Of a DNA stretch of 64,000 bases, positions 24,640-33,003 are shown in pieces. Source of the DNA: DASSKA01 sp963839365. Lineage in GTDB: Bacteria > Actinomycetota > Actinomycetes > Propionibacteriales > Nocardioidaceae. Numbering within the stretch: position 1 is the first letter of the stretch; every line of letters begins with the position of its first letter. Both the position numbers and the translations under genes were made by a program. The stretch covers positions 434,001 through 498,000 of the forward strand of contig CAWIUT010000010.1 of NCBI GenBank assembly GCA_963839365.1, written 5' to 3'. Below the pieces are notes generated by a model that searched no databases, was not told the origin of the DNA, and saw only the letters and a list, made by a program, of their open reading frames with translations.

Positions 24640-25104
24640 ATGCCCGCGCCTGAGCACCGGCGGGGCCTCGGCAGGCGGGCAGATCCGCGGCTGCTGCTGG
24701 CGGCCTCCTTCGCGCTGGGTGTCCTGGTGACGGCCGTCGTGGCCTTCGCGCTCACGGCCGGGTCAGGAGGATCCCCGGCGGGCTCGGTCGGGGCCTCCGG
24801 GACGACGTCGCCTTCGACCCCTCAGACCCAGCACGGCACCGCAGCCGGGTCGTCTCCCTCGGCAGCGCCGTCCTCGCCGTCCCCGAGCGCGTCGTCGGGA
24901 GCGCCGGGGGGCCGGCTGGCGCAGGCCTTGTCGACCAAGCCGCTCACCCAGCTGCAGCGCGGCGACCGGGTGGTCTACAACACGCACGCGTGCCGGTTCC
25001 GGCGCTGGGCCACCGCTCCCGAGGTAGCCGTCATCACCTGCCCGGGCAACCCGACCCCCTTCCAGGTGAGGACCGAGGAGCTGGTGCCGGTCGAGCCCGA
25101 CTGA
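24640..25104 (+). CDS. Membrane-anchored protein with Ser/Pro-rich linker
   Basis: 154 residues. A basic N-terminus, one hydrophobic segment (LLLAASFALGVLVTAVVAFAL, about residues 18-38), a 50-residue Gly/Ser/Pro/Thr-rich linker and a C-terminal globular part of about 60 residues (LQRGDRVVYNTHACRFRRW, CPGNPTPFQVRTEELVPVEP) with two cysteines. The layout suggests an N-in, C-out anchored extracytoplasmic domain. No family recognised. The preceding 262 nt (24378-24639) show no convincing gene. Confidence 0.5.
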   Translation: MPAPEHRRGLGRRADPRLLLAASFALGVLVTAVVAFALTAGSGGSPAGSVGASGTTSPSTPQTQHGTAAGSSPSAAPSSPSPSASSGAPGGRLAQALSTKPLTQLQRGDRVVYNTHACRFRRWATAPEVAVITCPGNPTPFQVRTEELVPVEPD

Positions 25105-25148
25105 GGGAGACCGGGCGCCGGACGGCTGCGGGACCGGCGGTGCTAGCC

Positions 25149-25182
25149 TTAGTTAGTACGCGTGAACTAAGTACGCGTGTTC
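25149..25182 (+). promoter_or_regulatory. Repeated operator before MFS-marR operon
   Basis: TTAGTT (25149-25154) and AACTAA (25165-25170) flank AGTACGCGTG. The same 10-mer AGTACGCGTG recurs at 25170-25179, a 15-bp period. GAAC at 25164-25167 and GTTC at 25179-25182 give a second inverted pair around it. Placed 47-80 nt before the MFS start, this looks like two MarR dimer sites overlapping the promoter. Confidence 0.5.
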
Positions 25183-25228
25183 TCATCCTTCCGTCGACCG
25201 TCCGACGACCTTTACCCCGAGGGAGCAG

Positions 25229-27025
25229 ATGACCACGTCCTCTGTGAGCCAGCACCGCCAGCAGGAACGCAGGGCGCGGGCCCAGCAGCGCGCCGAGCGT
25301 GACACCGCCAGCCCGCACTACAAGTGGGTGGTGCTGTCCAACACCACGCTCGGAGTGCTGATCGCCACGATCAACTCCTCGATCCTGCTCATCGCGCTGC
25401 CCGACATCTTCCGCGGCATCCAGATCAACCCGCTCGCGCCGGGCAACACCAGCCTGTTGCTGTGGCTGATCATGGGCTACATGGTCGTCACCGCCGTGCT
25501 GGTGGTGGGGCTGGGCCGGCTGGGGGACATGTACGGCCGGGTCAGGATCTACAACGCGGGCTTCGCGATCTTCACCTTCTTCTCGATCATGCTCGCGGTC
25601 ACCTGGATGCATGGCGTTGCAGCCGGACTGTGGCTGGTCGCGATGCGGATCTTCCAGGGCATCGGAGGCGCCATGCTGATGGCCAACTCGAGCGCGATCA
25701 TCACCGACGCCTTCCCGGCCAACGAGCGGGGGCTCGGCCTCGGTCTGAACATGGTCGCCGCCATCGCCGGCTCGTTCATCGGGCTGATCGTCGGTGGCCT
25801 GCTGGCGCCGGTCGAGTGGCACATGGTCTTCGTGGTCTCGGTGCCGTTCGGGCTGTTCGGGACGGTCTGGGCCTACTTCAAGCTCCACGACACCGGAGTA
25901 CGGCGGGAAGCCCGGATGGACTGGTGGGGCAACCTCACCTTCGGGGTGGGCCTGATCGCGGTGCTGGTGGGCATCACCTACGGCATCCAGCCCTACGGCA
26001 ACCACACCATGGGGTGGACCAACCCGTGGGTGCTGACCGCGCTGATCGGTGGGTGCGTCGTACTGGCGCTGTTCTGCTGGGTGGAGACCAAGGTGGCCCA
26101 GCCGATGTTCCACCTGGACCTGTTCAAGATCCGGGCGTTCACGTTCGGCAACTTCGCCAGCCTGCTGGGCGCCCTGGGGCGCGGGGGCCTGATGTTCATC
26201 CTGATCATCTGGCTGCAGGGCATCTGGCTGCCCCGGCACGGCTTCAGCTTCGAGTCCACCCCGCTGTGGGCGGGCATCTACATGCTGCCGATGACCACCG
26301 GCTTCCTGGTCGCCGGCCCGACCTCGGGATGGCTGTCTGACCGTTTCGGTGCCCGCACCTTCGCCACCGGCGGCATGCTGGTCGCCGCCGGCAGCTTCGT
26401 GTGGTTGTGGATCCTGCCGGTGAACTTCTCCTACTGGCAGTTCGCCCTCGCGCTGCTCATCAACGGTCTGGGCATGGGGTTGTTCGCCGCCCCGAACCGC
26501 ACCGGGATCATGAACAGCCTGCCGGCCCACCAACGAGGCGCCGGCGCAGGCATGGCCACCGTGTTCAGCAACTCGGCGATGGTGCTCTCCATCGGCATCT
26601 TCTTCTCGCTGATGATCACTGGCCTGGCCTCCTCGCTGCCGCAGCACCTGATGCACGGGCTGACCTCCAACGGGGTGCCGCACGACGCGGCCGCCCGTGT
26701 GGCGCAGCTGCCCCCGGTCGGCGTGCTGTTCGCCTCGCTGCTCGGGTACAACCCGATCCAGTCGCTGCTCGGTCCGCAGGTGCTCGGCGCACTGCCGCAG
26801 GGCACCGTTCAGCACCTGACCGGGCACCAGTTCTTCCCGGCCCTGATCTCGCCGTCGTTCTCCGACGGCCTCGGGGTGGCGTTCAGCTTCGCCATCGCCG
26901 CCTGTGTCATCGCGGCCATCGCCTCGGTGTTCCGCGGCGGGAAGTACTACCACCAGGACGAGCAGGCCGACTCCGCGGAGGCGGGCGCACCTGCCTCGGA
27001 GCTGGTCAGCGAAGGCGTGGAGTGA
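25229..27025 (+). CDS. MFS multidrug exporter, DHA2 (14-helix) type
   Basis: 598 residues with about 14 hydrophobic segments. ATINSSILLIALPDIFRG in helix 1, GRLGDMYGRVRIYNAG (motif A between helices 2 and 3) and LGLGLNMVAAIAGSFIGLIVGGLL (motif C, antiporter signature) mark it as a proton-driven drug-efflux transporter. The extended loop before helix 14 and its size fit the EmrB/QacA group. GAGGGAGCAG precedes ATG 25229. The marR gene follows 7 nt after its stop, and a repeated operator lies upstream, so drug-induced derepression is likely. Confidence 0.9.
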   Translation: MTTSSVSQHRQQERRARAQQRAERDTASPHYKWVVLSNTTLGVLIATINSSILLIALPDIFRGIQINPLAPGNTSLLLWLIMGYMVVTAVLVVGLGRLGDMYGRVRIYNAGFAIFTFFSIMLAVTWMHGVAAGLWLVAMRIFQGIGGAMLMANSSAIITDAFPANERGLGLGLNMVAAIAGSFIGLIVGGLLAPVEWHMVFVVSVPFGLFGTVWAYFKLHDTGVRREARMDWWGNLTFGVGLIAVLVGITYGIQPYGNHTMGWTNPWVLTALIGGCVVLALFCWVETKVAQPMFHLDLFKIRAFTFGNFASLLGALGRGGLMFILIIWLQGIWLPRHGFSFESTPLWAGIYMLPMTTGFLVAGPTSGWLSDRFGARTFATGGMLVAAGSFVWLWILPVNFSYWQFALALLINGLGMGLFAAPNRTGIMNSLPAHQRGAGAGMATVFSNSAMVLSIGIFFSLMITGLASSLPQHLMHGLTSNGVPHDAAARVAQLPPVGVLFASLLGYNPIQSLLGPQVLGALPQGTVQHLTGHQFFPALISPSFSDGLGVAFSFAIAACVIAAIASVFRGGKYYHQDEQADSAEAGAPASELVSEGVE

Positions 27026-27032
27026 CTTTGAC

Positions 27033-27503
27033 ATGACCGATCCGGTGATCGAGCTCGCGGCCGGTGTACGCAACGTGGTGGTGCGCCTGGCGTACTCACT
27101 GCGCTCCGCAGCGACCCGGGACGGGGTGACCCCGACCCGGCTCACCGCGCTGGGGATCTTGGAGCGCCGCGGCCCGATGCGGCCGGGAGATCTCGCGGCC
27201 CGGCTCAACATCACCGCTGCCAGCATGTCCCGGCTCACCGAAGCCCTCGAGCAGGGTGGCTGGGTCGAGCGTTCCTCCGACCCCGGCGACAGGCGGGCGT
27301 GCCTGCTCAACCTCAGCGGGCACGCCCAGTCGGCGCTGGACACGCTGCGCCAGGAGAACGCCGAAGAGCTCGCCGCGCTCATCCGGGAGCTTCCCGAGGG
27401 CGATAGGCAGGTGCTGGACCGGGCGCTGCCGGTGCTGGCCCGGCTGACGGAGCGGATGTTCGACGAGAACACGGACCAGAGCGGCTCGGCAGTGGTCGGC
27501 TGA
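27033..27503 (+). CDS. MarR-family regulator of the adjacent exporter
   Basis: 156 residues. The winged helix covers TPTRLTALGILERRGPMRPGDLAARLNITAASMSRLTEALEQGG, then the wing DPGDRRACLLNLSG. GGAGTGA, which includes the MFS stop codon, is the ribosome site for ATG 27033, so expression follows that of the exporter. It probably represses the operon by binding the repeats at 25149-25182 and is released by an exported compound. Confidence 0.88.
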   Translation: MTDPVIELAAGVRNVVVRLAYSLRSAATRDGVTPTRLTALGILERRGPMRPGDLAARLNITAASMSRLTEALEQGGWVERSSDPGDRRACLLNLSGHAQSALDTLRQENAEELAALIRELPEGDRQVLDRALPVLARLTERMFDENTDQSGSAVVG

Positions 27504-27667
27504 TCCGACACCTGCACCGGACGGCCGGCGCGCGGGCCCGGAAGCGGGAAAATCCGGCTCGACACCCCGCACTCGGTGGAGCGGGACCGGTGTGTCGCTT
27601 TGCTAGCATCAGCAGTACAACCGGGGGGGTTGGTGCAGGAACATCCTTCGAGTCCGGGGGGACTGAT

Positions 27668-27922
27668 ATGAGCAGCATTGCGACCGCGTTGGCGTATGCC
27701 CAAGAAGGCGACCAACGCGTTGACGTCCTGGTCGAGGGGCACTGGCTGCGCGGCCGGGTCTCACACGTCGACGGCTTCGGACTTGTGGTGGACCGCGACA
27801 GCGGGGGTCAGTCGGTGATCCGGTTGGAGAGCATCGCCGCGGTCACGGTGGCGGCGGAGGAGCCGACAGCCCCGGTGAGTCCGACCGTGGTGCCGCAACG
27901 CGGCATGACCATCGCAGGCTGA
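27668..27922 (+). CDS. Small hypothetical protein, Sm/LSM-like beta pattern
   Basis: 84 residues. After MSSIATALAYAQEGDQ the sequence alternates short beta strands (RVDVLVEGHWLRGRVSHVDGF, GLVVDRDSGG, QSVIRLESIAAVTV), reminiscent of the Sm fold where an RNA-binding or oligomeric barrel ends in a VxxxAI-type strand. This resemblance is weak and by eye. GGGGGGA precedes ATG 27668 and a TAGCAT -10-like hexamer sits at 27604-27609. No operon partner; the surrounding region is sparsely coding. Confidence 0.55.
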   Translation: MSSIATALAYAQEGDQRVDVLVEGHWLRGRVSHVDGFGLVVDRDSGGQSVIRLESIAAVTVAAEEPTAPVSPTVVPQRGMTIAG

Positions 27923-28069
27923 GCATCTCCGGCGAGGGCTCGGCCTCATTCGTGAAGCGCGTGCCTCCGGTGCGTGGGACACGCCTTAACAGGACAAACA
28001 GCGCGCCCAAAGCAAAACTTTCTTAAGCCCGGCCCGAGAAGGCATTCCCAACCCGGCTCACCCACCGCA

Positions 28070-28110
28070 GGATGAGGGCACCGGCGCTCCGGGGGGAGCG
28101 CCCCTCATCC
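28070..28110 (+). promoter_or_regulatory. Long 5'-leader hairpin before secreted protein gene
   Basis: GGATGAGGG (28070-28078) pairs with CCCTCATCC (28102-28110), and inside it GCGCTCC (28084-28090) pairs with GGAGCGC (28095-28101). The structure ends directly before the ribosome site GGGAG and the ATG at 28124. It could stabilise the mRNA or gate translation. The rest of 27923-28069 is AT-richer and probably holds the promoter. Confidence 0.45.
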
Positions 28111-28123
28111 CAGGGAGTCACTC

Positions 28124-28558
28124 ATGAAGCGGTACACAGCTATGGCCGCGGTCGGTGCGGCAGCCGTGGTCGGTGCGGGAGCCTTCGTCATCCCGGCGGT
28201 TGCCAGCGCCAGCAGCACTACCCACACGATGAAGTTCACGGCAGTGGCGCTGAAGCAGGCGCAGTTCTCCAGAACCACCTTCGGGCAGACCGAGAAGGAC
28301 GTCCGCAACGGCAAGATCATCGGCTTCGACGTCATCAACGGCCGGTTCAACCCGGCCACGAACAGCATGCGGGGCAACGTGGCGCTGTCCATGAAGGGCG
28401 GCATTCTCTACGGTGCGCTCCGCTTCTCCAACGGCCCGGTCACCAGGGGCCGGATCACCGGCGGCACCGGCAAGTTCGCGGGGGCGACGGGCACCATCTA
28501 CGGCAAGTCCAACAGCACCGGCAACCGCACGGCTGTGGTGGTCCACTACACGAAGTGA
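28124..28558 (+). CDS. Secreted allene-oxide-cyclase/dirigent-like barrel protein
   Basis: 144 residues. A Sec signal peptide (MKRYTAMAAVGAAAVVGAGAF, cleavage after VASA near residue 31) is followed by a beta-rich domain ending GRITGGTGKFAGATGTIYGKS, a pattern shared by dirigent and allene-oxide-cyclase-like eight-stranded barrels. Actinobacterial members are small exported proteins of unknown function. It has a structured 5' leader and a strong hairpin after the stop, so it is a single-gene unit. Confidence 0.7.
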   Translation: MKRYTAMAAVGAAAVVGAGAFVIPAVASASSTTHTMKFTAVALKQAQFSRTTFGQTEKDVRNGKIIGFDVINGRFNPATNSMRGNVALSMKGGILYGALRFSNGPVTRGRITGGTGKFAGATGTIYGKSNSTGNRTAVVVHYTK

Positions 28559-28581
28559 CCATCTCGCCGACCTGACCGGAC

Positions 28582-28617
28582 GAGCCCGCCGCCGCGCCCC
28601 AGGTGCGCGGCGGGCTC
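28582..28617 (+). terminator. Strong GC hairpin terminator
   Basis: GAGCCCGCCGC (28582-28592) pairs with GCGGCGGGCTC (28607-28617) across a 14-nt loop, 23 nt after the stop at 28558. Confidence 0.65.
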
Positions 28618-28636
28618 CGTTCGGCATGATGGGGCC

Positions 28637-29266
28637 ATGCAACCCACCCTGGCCCAGGTCGCGTGGCCGGTGCGCACCGAGCGGCTGTCGCTCCGGCCGG
28701 CTGGCCCAGCGGACCTCGGCGCTACGTGGAGGTACCGCAGCCTGGAGGACGTGGCCCGCTACCTCGGCTACGCCCCGCCCACCCGCGAGGAGTACCGCGC
28801 CGTCTTCCTGGAGCCGGACCGGCTGGGGAAGACACTGGCGATCGAGCGGGATGGTGTCGTCGTCGGCGACCTGATGGTCGCGGTCGAGGACGGCTGGGCG
28901 CAGCGCGAGGTGGCCGAGCAGGCCAAGGGGGTGCAGGCCGAGCTCGGCTGGGTGCTCGACCCGGCGTACGGCGGACGGGGCTATGCCACGGAGGCGGTCG
29001 GCGCCTTGCTGCGCCTCTGCTTCGACGACCTCGGACTGCGCCGGGTCACGGCCGGCTGCTTCGCCGACAACGAGCCGTCGTGGCGGCTCATGGAGCGGCT
29101 GGGGATGCGGCGAGAGCTGCACACCGTGCGCGAGTCGCTGCACCGGTCCGGGCAGTGGCTGGACGGGCTGGGCTACGCGATGCTCGCCGACGAGTGGCGC
29201 GAGGGTGCCTGCTGCGAGCCGAGGACTGCTCGACTCGGTGATGCCGGAGGGGACCTAGGTCCCTGA
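28637..29266 (+). CDS. GNAT-family N-acetyltransferase (RimJ/RimL type)
   Basis: 209 residues. VRTERLSLRPAGPADL is the usual RimJ/RimL-type start; AELGWVLDPAYGGRGYATEAVGALL carries the acetyl-CoA pyrophosphate loop (GGRGYATEA), and NEPSWRLMERLGMRREL the C-terminal motif B. It acetylates an unknown amino group, such as a protein N-terminus or small molecule. It starts 20 nt after the preceding terminator hairpin and is a separate unit. Confidence 0.85.
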   Translation: MQPTLAQVAWPVRTERLSLRPAGPADLGATWRYRSLEDVARYLGYAPPTREEYRAVFLEPDRLGKTLAIERDGVVVGDLMVAVEDGWAQREVAEQAKGVQAELGWVLDPAYGGRGYATEAVGALLRLCFDDLGLRRVTAGCFADNEPSWRLMERLGMRRELHTVRESLHRSGQWLDGLGYAMLADEWREGACCEPRTARLGDAGGDLGP

Positions 29267-29327
29267 CCCGCGCCCACGGTCGCACCCCACCCTCGAAGAG
29301 AGGAGTTCTCGACCCTAAGGAGTCGGG

Positions 29328-30014
29328 ATGAGGGTACGGCTGGTCGCCCTGCTCGGGTCCCTTGCACTGTTGGCGATCCTTGGCGCGCCCACCCTCGCGA
29401 TGAGCCTGCGGGAACACCTACCGACCGCGCCCTGGCAGTGGACCCGCGGCGCCCCGTTCGCTGCGTCTCGCGCCCACCAGTGGACGCGGCCGGGGGCTTC
29501 CGACGAGGCCGGCTACCTGGCCCGGATGGTTGCGCTGCACGAGGCGACACTGGGAACCGCGAGGCAGCTGACCCGCACCCATCAGGTGAGGCTCCGGGAG
29601 CTGGCGGACTCGGTGATCGACCGGCGCTCCGGCGAGCTGGCCCGGATGGAGACCTGGCTGCACGACTGGTACCCGGACCATCGCCCCGACGCCCGGCCGC
29701 CGGGCAGCCAGGACCCCGTCGCGCTGGTCGGGTCGGCCGAGCGGCAGCTGCTCCGACATCTCGTCGGGGAGCAGCGGGCCGCGGTGGTGCTCTCCGAGCA
29801 GCTGCTCGTGCACGGCCTGGTGATCCACCCAGCGGTCGCACGGCTGGCCGCGCACATCCGCGACAGCGAGCAGGGCGAGCTGCAGCAGCTCGAGCGCTGG
29901 CTCTCGGACTGGTCGGTCAACCAGCGGGTCGGAAACCCACAAGCGGCAGCTCGTGCACCAGCCGGCTCCGAGCCGCGGGACTCCCGTCGTACTGCCAGCC
30001 GACCAGCCAGCTGA
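29328..30014 (+). CDS. DUF305-like exported protein, two helical repeats
   Basis: 228 residues. A signal peptide or anchor (MRVRLVALLGSLALLAILGAP) is followed by two helical units resembling the DUF305 ferritin-like repeat: residues about 62-115 (YLARMVALHEATLGTARQL, LARMETWLHDW) and about 135-200 (LLRHLVGEQRAAVVLSEQL, LQQLERWLSDW). The HH pair often seen in DUF305 is reduced to HE here. DUF305 proteins are periplasmic or secreted, some copper-linked; no function is assigned. Its last 98 nt overlap the convergent oxidoreductase gene, so its exact C-terminus is worth caution. Confidence 0.6.
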   Translation: MRVRLVALLGSLALLAILGAPTLAMSLREHLPTAPWQWTRGAPFAASRAHQWTRPGASDEAGYLARMVALHEATLGTARQLTRTHQVRLRELADSVIDRRSGELARMETWLHDWYPDHRPDARPPGSQDPVALVGSAERQLLRHLVGEQRAAVVLSEQLLVHGLVIHPAVARLAAHIRDSEQGELQQLERWLSDWSVNQRVGNPQAAARAPAGSEPRDSRRTASRPAS

Positions 30015-30396
30015 GCACCCGGCGCACCACCGGCGCGACGGCCCGGTTACGGCGCTCGTAACCGCCCAGCACGGCCGCCGCCTCCTCCTCGTCCAGCACC
30101 CGGGCCACGGGCCGGAACCGGTGGCCGCCGACCGCCACCTCCACCGGGGGCAGCGCCTGGATGTTGCGGAACCAGTCGGCGGACGGGCCGAACCCGGCCA
30201 TCACCACCAGCTCGTCCGGCTGCGTCCCGTGGCCGACCACCTCGAGCACGGTCCGGTACAGCCGCCCGGAGCGGCGCCCCACGTGCGTGAGCCGCAGGAA
30301 CCGGTGCCCGAGCAGCCAGCCGAGGTGCCAGTCGTAGAGCCGGCCGGGCAGCCGCGCCACGCGCCGCGTCACCGGGCCGAGGCTTCGGCTGGTCAT
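29917..30396 (-). CDS. Nitroreductase family deazaflavin (F420)-dependent oxidoreductase
   Basis: 159 residues. LTHVGRRSGRLYRTVLEVV, VVMAGFGPSADWFRNIQALPPVEVAVGG and RRFRPV-like strands are those of the DDN/DUF385 split-barrel family, which uses coenzyme F420 to reduce quinones or nitroimidazoles. The gene is convergent with the DUF305-like gene, sharing 98 nt, and is followed by the PMT gene on the same strand reading toward it, with 22 nt between. Confidence 0.85.
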   Translation of the reverse strand: MTSRSLGPVTRRVARLPGRLYDWHLGWLLGHRFLRLTHVGRRSGRLYRTVLEVVGHGTQPDELVVMAGFGPSADWFRNIQALPPVEVAVGGHRFRPVARVLDEEEAAAVLGGYERRNRAVAPVVRRVLSWLVGWQYDGSPAARSRLVHELPLVGFRPAG

Positions 30397-30418
30397 GCGG
30401 TGGGACGGTGGCGGGAGC

Positions 30419-32086
30419 TCAGATCCATTGCCGGAACCATATCCGCTCCAGCCAGTGCGGCGTGGAGATCAGCTGGTCGGTGTAGATCGGCCAGAACCAG
30501 GCGAAGTTGGCGATCACCAGCACCACGAACGCGCCGGCGACCACGGTGCCCCAGGCCCGTCGCTGGTACGACGCGCGGCGGCCACCGATCAGCGTGCCCA
30601 GGCACAAGGTGATCGCGATGACCGTGAACGGGATGATGGTGATCGCGTAGTAGGAGAAGATCGGCCGCTGGTCGAACCTGATCCAGGGCAGCCAGCTGAC
30701 CAGCACGCCTACCAGCGCCATTCCGAACCGCCAGTCGCGCTTGGCCACCCAGGCGTACGCGCTGTAGCCGAGCGCGACCAGCCCGCCCCACCACAGGGCC
30801 GGGGTGCCCAGCAGGATCACCTGGCGCAGACAGGTGCTGCCGGCCGGCGCGTCGCAACCGGCCTGTCCGGGCTTGATGTTCAGCTGGGCATCAACCCCGA
30901 CCGGCCGGTTGAGGATCAGCCAGCCCTGCGGGTCCGACTGGTACACGTGGTGAGCGCTGTTCAGCCCCTGGGTGTGGAAGATGAACACCTCGCGGTGGTA
31001 GTTCCACAGCGAGCGCAGCGCCTGGATCGCCCGCGGGAAGACCCCGTGCGGCTGGTGCTTGACGTAGCTGCCCCAGTACGGGCCGTACTGGGTGTTCGAC
31101 AGGCTGGTCTCGTAGGCGTGGGCGTGGATGAGGAACCCGGTCCAGCTCGCGACATAGACGACGAGCGCGACCCCCACGAGGTAGAAGAACGCCGGCAGCG
31201 CGTCCACCAACGCCGACCGCAGCCAGGCCCGCCGCACGCCCAGCGAGCGGCGCGCGCCGGCATCCCAGGCCCACACCAGCACCCCGAACGCCGCCAGCAC
31301 GAAGATCGGGTCCCACTTGCTGCCGATGGCCAGCCCGAAGAACACCCCGCTGGCCAGCCGCCAGGGCCGGAACCGCAGCCCGCGCACCGGCCCCCAGCCG
31401 TCCGGCCCGGGGTCGTAACCGGTCGGCACCAGGCGGGCCATCCGCAACCGGCCCCAGTCCCGGTCCGCGACCAGGCAGGCCACCGCGCAGAGCATGAAGA
31501 AGGCCATGAAGATGTCGAGCAGCGCGAGCCGGGACAGCACGAACTGGAGCCCGTCGAAGCACAGCAGCAGGCCGGCGGTGGCGCCCAGCAGCGTCGAGCC
31601 GGTCAGCCTCCGGCCCAGCCGGACCATCACCATCACCATCAGGCTGCCGACCACGGCGCTCATCACCCGCCAACCGAACGGGTTCATCCCGAACACCAGC
31701 TCGGCGGTGCCGATGATCCACTTGCCGATCTCGGGGTGCACGATCATGCTCGGCGCCTGGGTGAAGATGCCGTGCACGTGTCCGGCCAGGATCTTGGCGT
31801 TGGCGTTGTCCACGTAGCCGGTCACGTAGCCGTGGTTGACCAGGGACCACGCGTCCTTGGCGTAGTAGGTCTCGTCGAAGAGGAACTTGTGCGGGAAGCC
31901 GAGGTGCCAGATCCGCATCACGAACGCGACCGCGCCGATCCCGACCGTCACCGCCCAGCCGACCAGCCGGTCCTGGCGGGTCTGCTGGTGCAGCGGCGGC
32001 ACCAGGCGCCGGCGCGCGCTGGGCAGCACCCGGCCGTCCGCGGTCCACGACAGCCCCGTCGTGCGCGCGGGCTCGGTCGTGGTCAT
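30419..32086 (-). CDS. pmt: Protein O-mannosyltransferase (dolichyl/polyprenyl-phosphate-mannose type)
   Basis: 555 residues. The first lumenal loop carries the conserved acidic pair in FDETYYAKDAWSLV, and HPEIGKWIIG and SRLALLDIFMAFF are PMT landmarks. About ten membrane segments follow, with the C-terminal IPFTVIAITLCLGTL part. The enzyme transfers mannose from polyprenyl-phosphate-mannose to Ser/Thr of exported proteins. ATG 32086 is preferred because TAGCAT (-10) lies 7 nt before it, suggesting a leaderless mRNA; ATG 32095 would overlap that element. It is divergent from rsmI, the usual actinobacterial arrangement. Confidence 0.93.
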   Translation of the reverse strand: MTTTEPARTTGLSWTADGRVLPSARRRLVPPLHQQTRQDRLVGWAVTVGIGAVAFVMRIWHLGFPHKFLFDETYYAKDAWSLVNHGYVTGYVDNANAKILAGHVHGIFTQAPSMIVHPEIGKWIIGTAELVFGMNPFGWRVMSAVVGSLMVMVMVRLGRRLTGSTLLGATAGLLLCFDGLQFVLSRLALLDIFMAFFMLCAVACLVADRDWGRLRMARLVPTGYDPGPDGWGPVRGLRFRPWRLASGVFFGLAIGSKWDPIFVLAAFGVLVWAWDAGARRSLGVRRAWLRSALVDALPAFFYLVGVALVVYVASWTGFLIHAHAYETSLSNTQYGPYWGSYVKHQPHGVFPRAIQALRSLWNYHREVFIFHTQGLNSAHHVYQSDPQGWLILNRPVGVDAQLNIKPGQAGCDAPAGSTCLRQVILLGTPALWWGGLVALGYSAYAWVAKRDWRFGMALVGVLVSWLPWIRFDQRPIFSYYAITIIPFTVIAITLCLGTLIGGRRASYQRRAWGTVVAGAFVVLVIANFAWFWPIYTDQLISTPHWLERIWFRQWI

Positions 32087-32145
32087 GGTCGCCATGCTAC
32101 GGAGCCCGGCTGCGGGGGCGGCGGCACTGCTGCGAAGATCGGCGG

Positions 32146-32994
32146 GTGTCCACCTCGAGCAGCCCCGGCGTGCTGGTGCTGGCAGCAACCCCGATCGGCC
32201 GGCCCGCCGACGCGTCACCCCGGCTGGCCCGGGAGCTGGCCGACGCCGACGTGGTGGCCGCCGAGGACACCCGCCGGCTGAAACGGCTGGCGGTCGAGCT
32301 CGGCGTGCAGGTCAGCGGCCGGGTGGTCTCCTACTTCGAGGGCAACGAGGCGGCCCGCACCCCCGCCCTGGTCGAGAGCCTGGCGGCCGGTGAGCGGGTG
32401 CTGCTGGTCACCGACGCCGGGATGCCGTCGGTGTCTGACCCCGGCTACCGGCTGGTCGCCGCCGCCCTGGCGGACGGCATCGAGGTGACCGCGGTGCCCG
32501 GCCCGTCCGCCGTGCTGGCCGCTCTCGCCGTCTCGGGCCTGCCGGTGGACCGGTTCTGCTTCGAGGGGTTCCTGCCCCGCAAGGCCGGCGAGCGGGGCCG
32601 GCGGCTGGAGGCGCTGGCCGACGAGCCGCGCACCATGGTGTTCTTCGAGGCCCCGCACCGCACCGCGGCCACCCTTCAGGCGATGGCCGCGGCGTTCGGC
32701 GCGGACCGGCGCGCCGCGGTGTGCCGGGAGCTGACCAAGACCCACGAGGAGGTACGACGAGCGGGGCTGGCCGAGCTGGTCAGCTGGGCCGAGCAGGGGG
32801 TGCGCGGCGAGGTCACCCTCGTCGTGGCGGGCGCCCCGGCCCCCGCCGTGCCGCAGGACCCGGCCACGCTGGCCGCCCTGGTCGCGGACGCGGAGGCGAC
32901 GGGGCTGTCTCGTCGGGACGCGGTGCGGGAGGTGGCCGGGCGCACCGGTCTGCCGAAACGGGTCGTCTACAACGCCTCGCACCGTGCCCCGTAG
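32146..32994 (+). CDS. rsmI: 16S rRNA (cytidine1402-2'-O)-methyltransferase
   Basis: 282 residues. GVLVLAATPIGRPAD, EDTRRLKRL, TDAGMPSVSDPGYRLV and FFEAPHRTAATLQAM are the SAM-binding and substrate blocks of the tetrapyrrole-methylase-fold RsmI family. It 2'-O-methylates C1402 in the ribosomal P site. GTG 32146 is the start. Divergent from pmt and followed by tatD after 9 nt. Confidence 0.95.
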   Translation: MSTSSSPGVLVLAATPIGRPADASPRLARELADADVVAAEDTRRLKRLAVELGVQVSGRVVSYFEGNEAARTPALVESLAAGERVLLVTDAGMPSVSDPGYRLVAAALADGIEVTAVPGPSAVLAALAVSGLPVDRFCFEGFLPRKAGERGRRLEALADEPRTMVFFEAPHRTAATLQAMAAAFGADRRAAVCRELTKTHEEVRRAGLAELVSWAEQGVRGEVTLVVAGAPAPAVPQDPATLAALVADAEATGLSRRDAVREVAGRTGLPKRVVYNASHRAP

Positions 32995-33003
32995 CCTGCT
33001 GCG

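Noticed and set aside
24467..24730. Possible 87-residue protein between the glycosyltransferase and anchored-protein genes
   Set aside because: No ribosome site, no hydrophobic or family pattern, and its second half overlaps the better-supported gene at 24640 in another frame.
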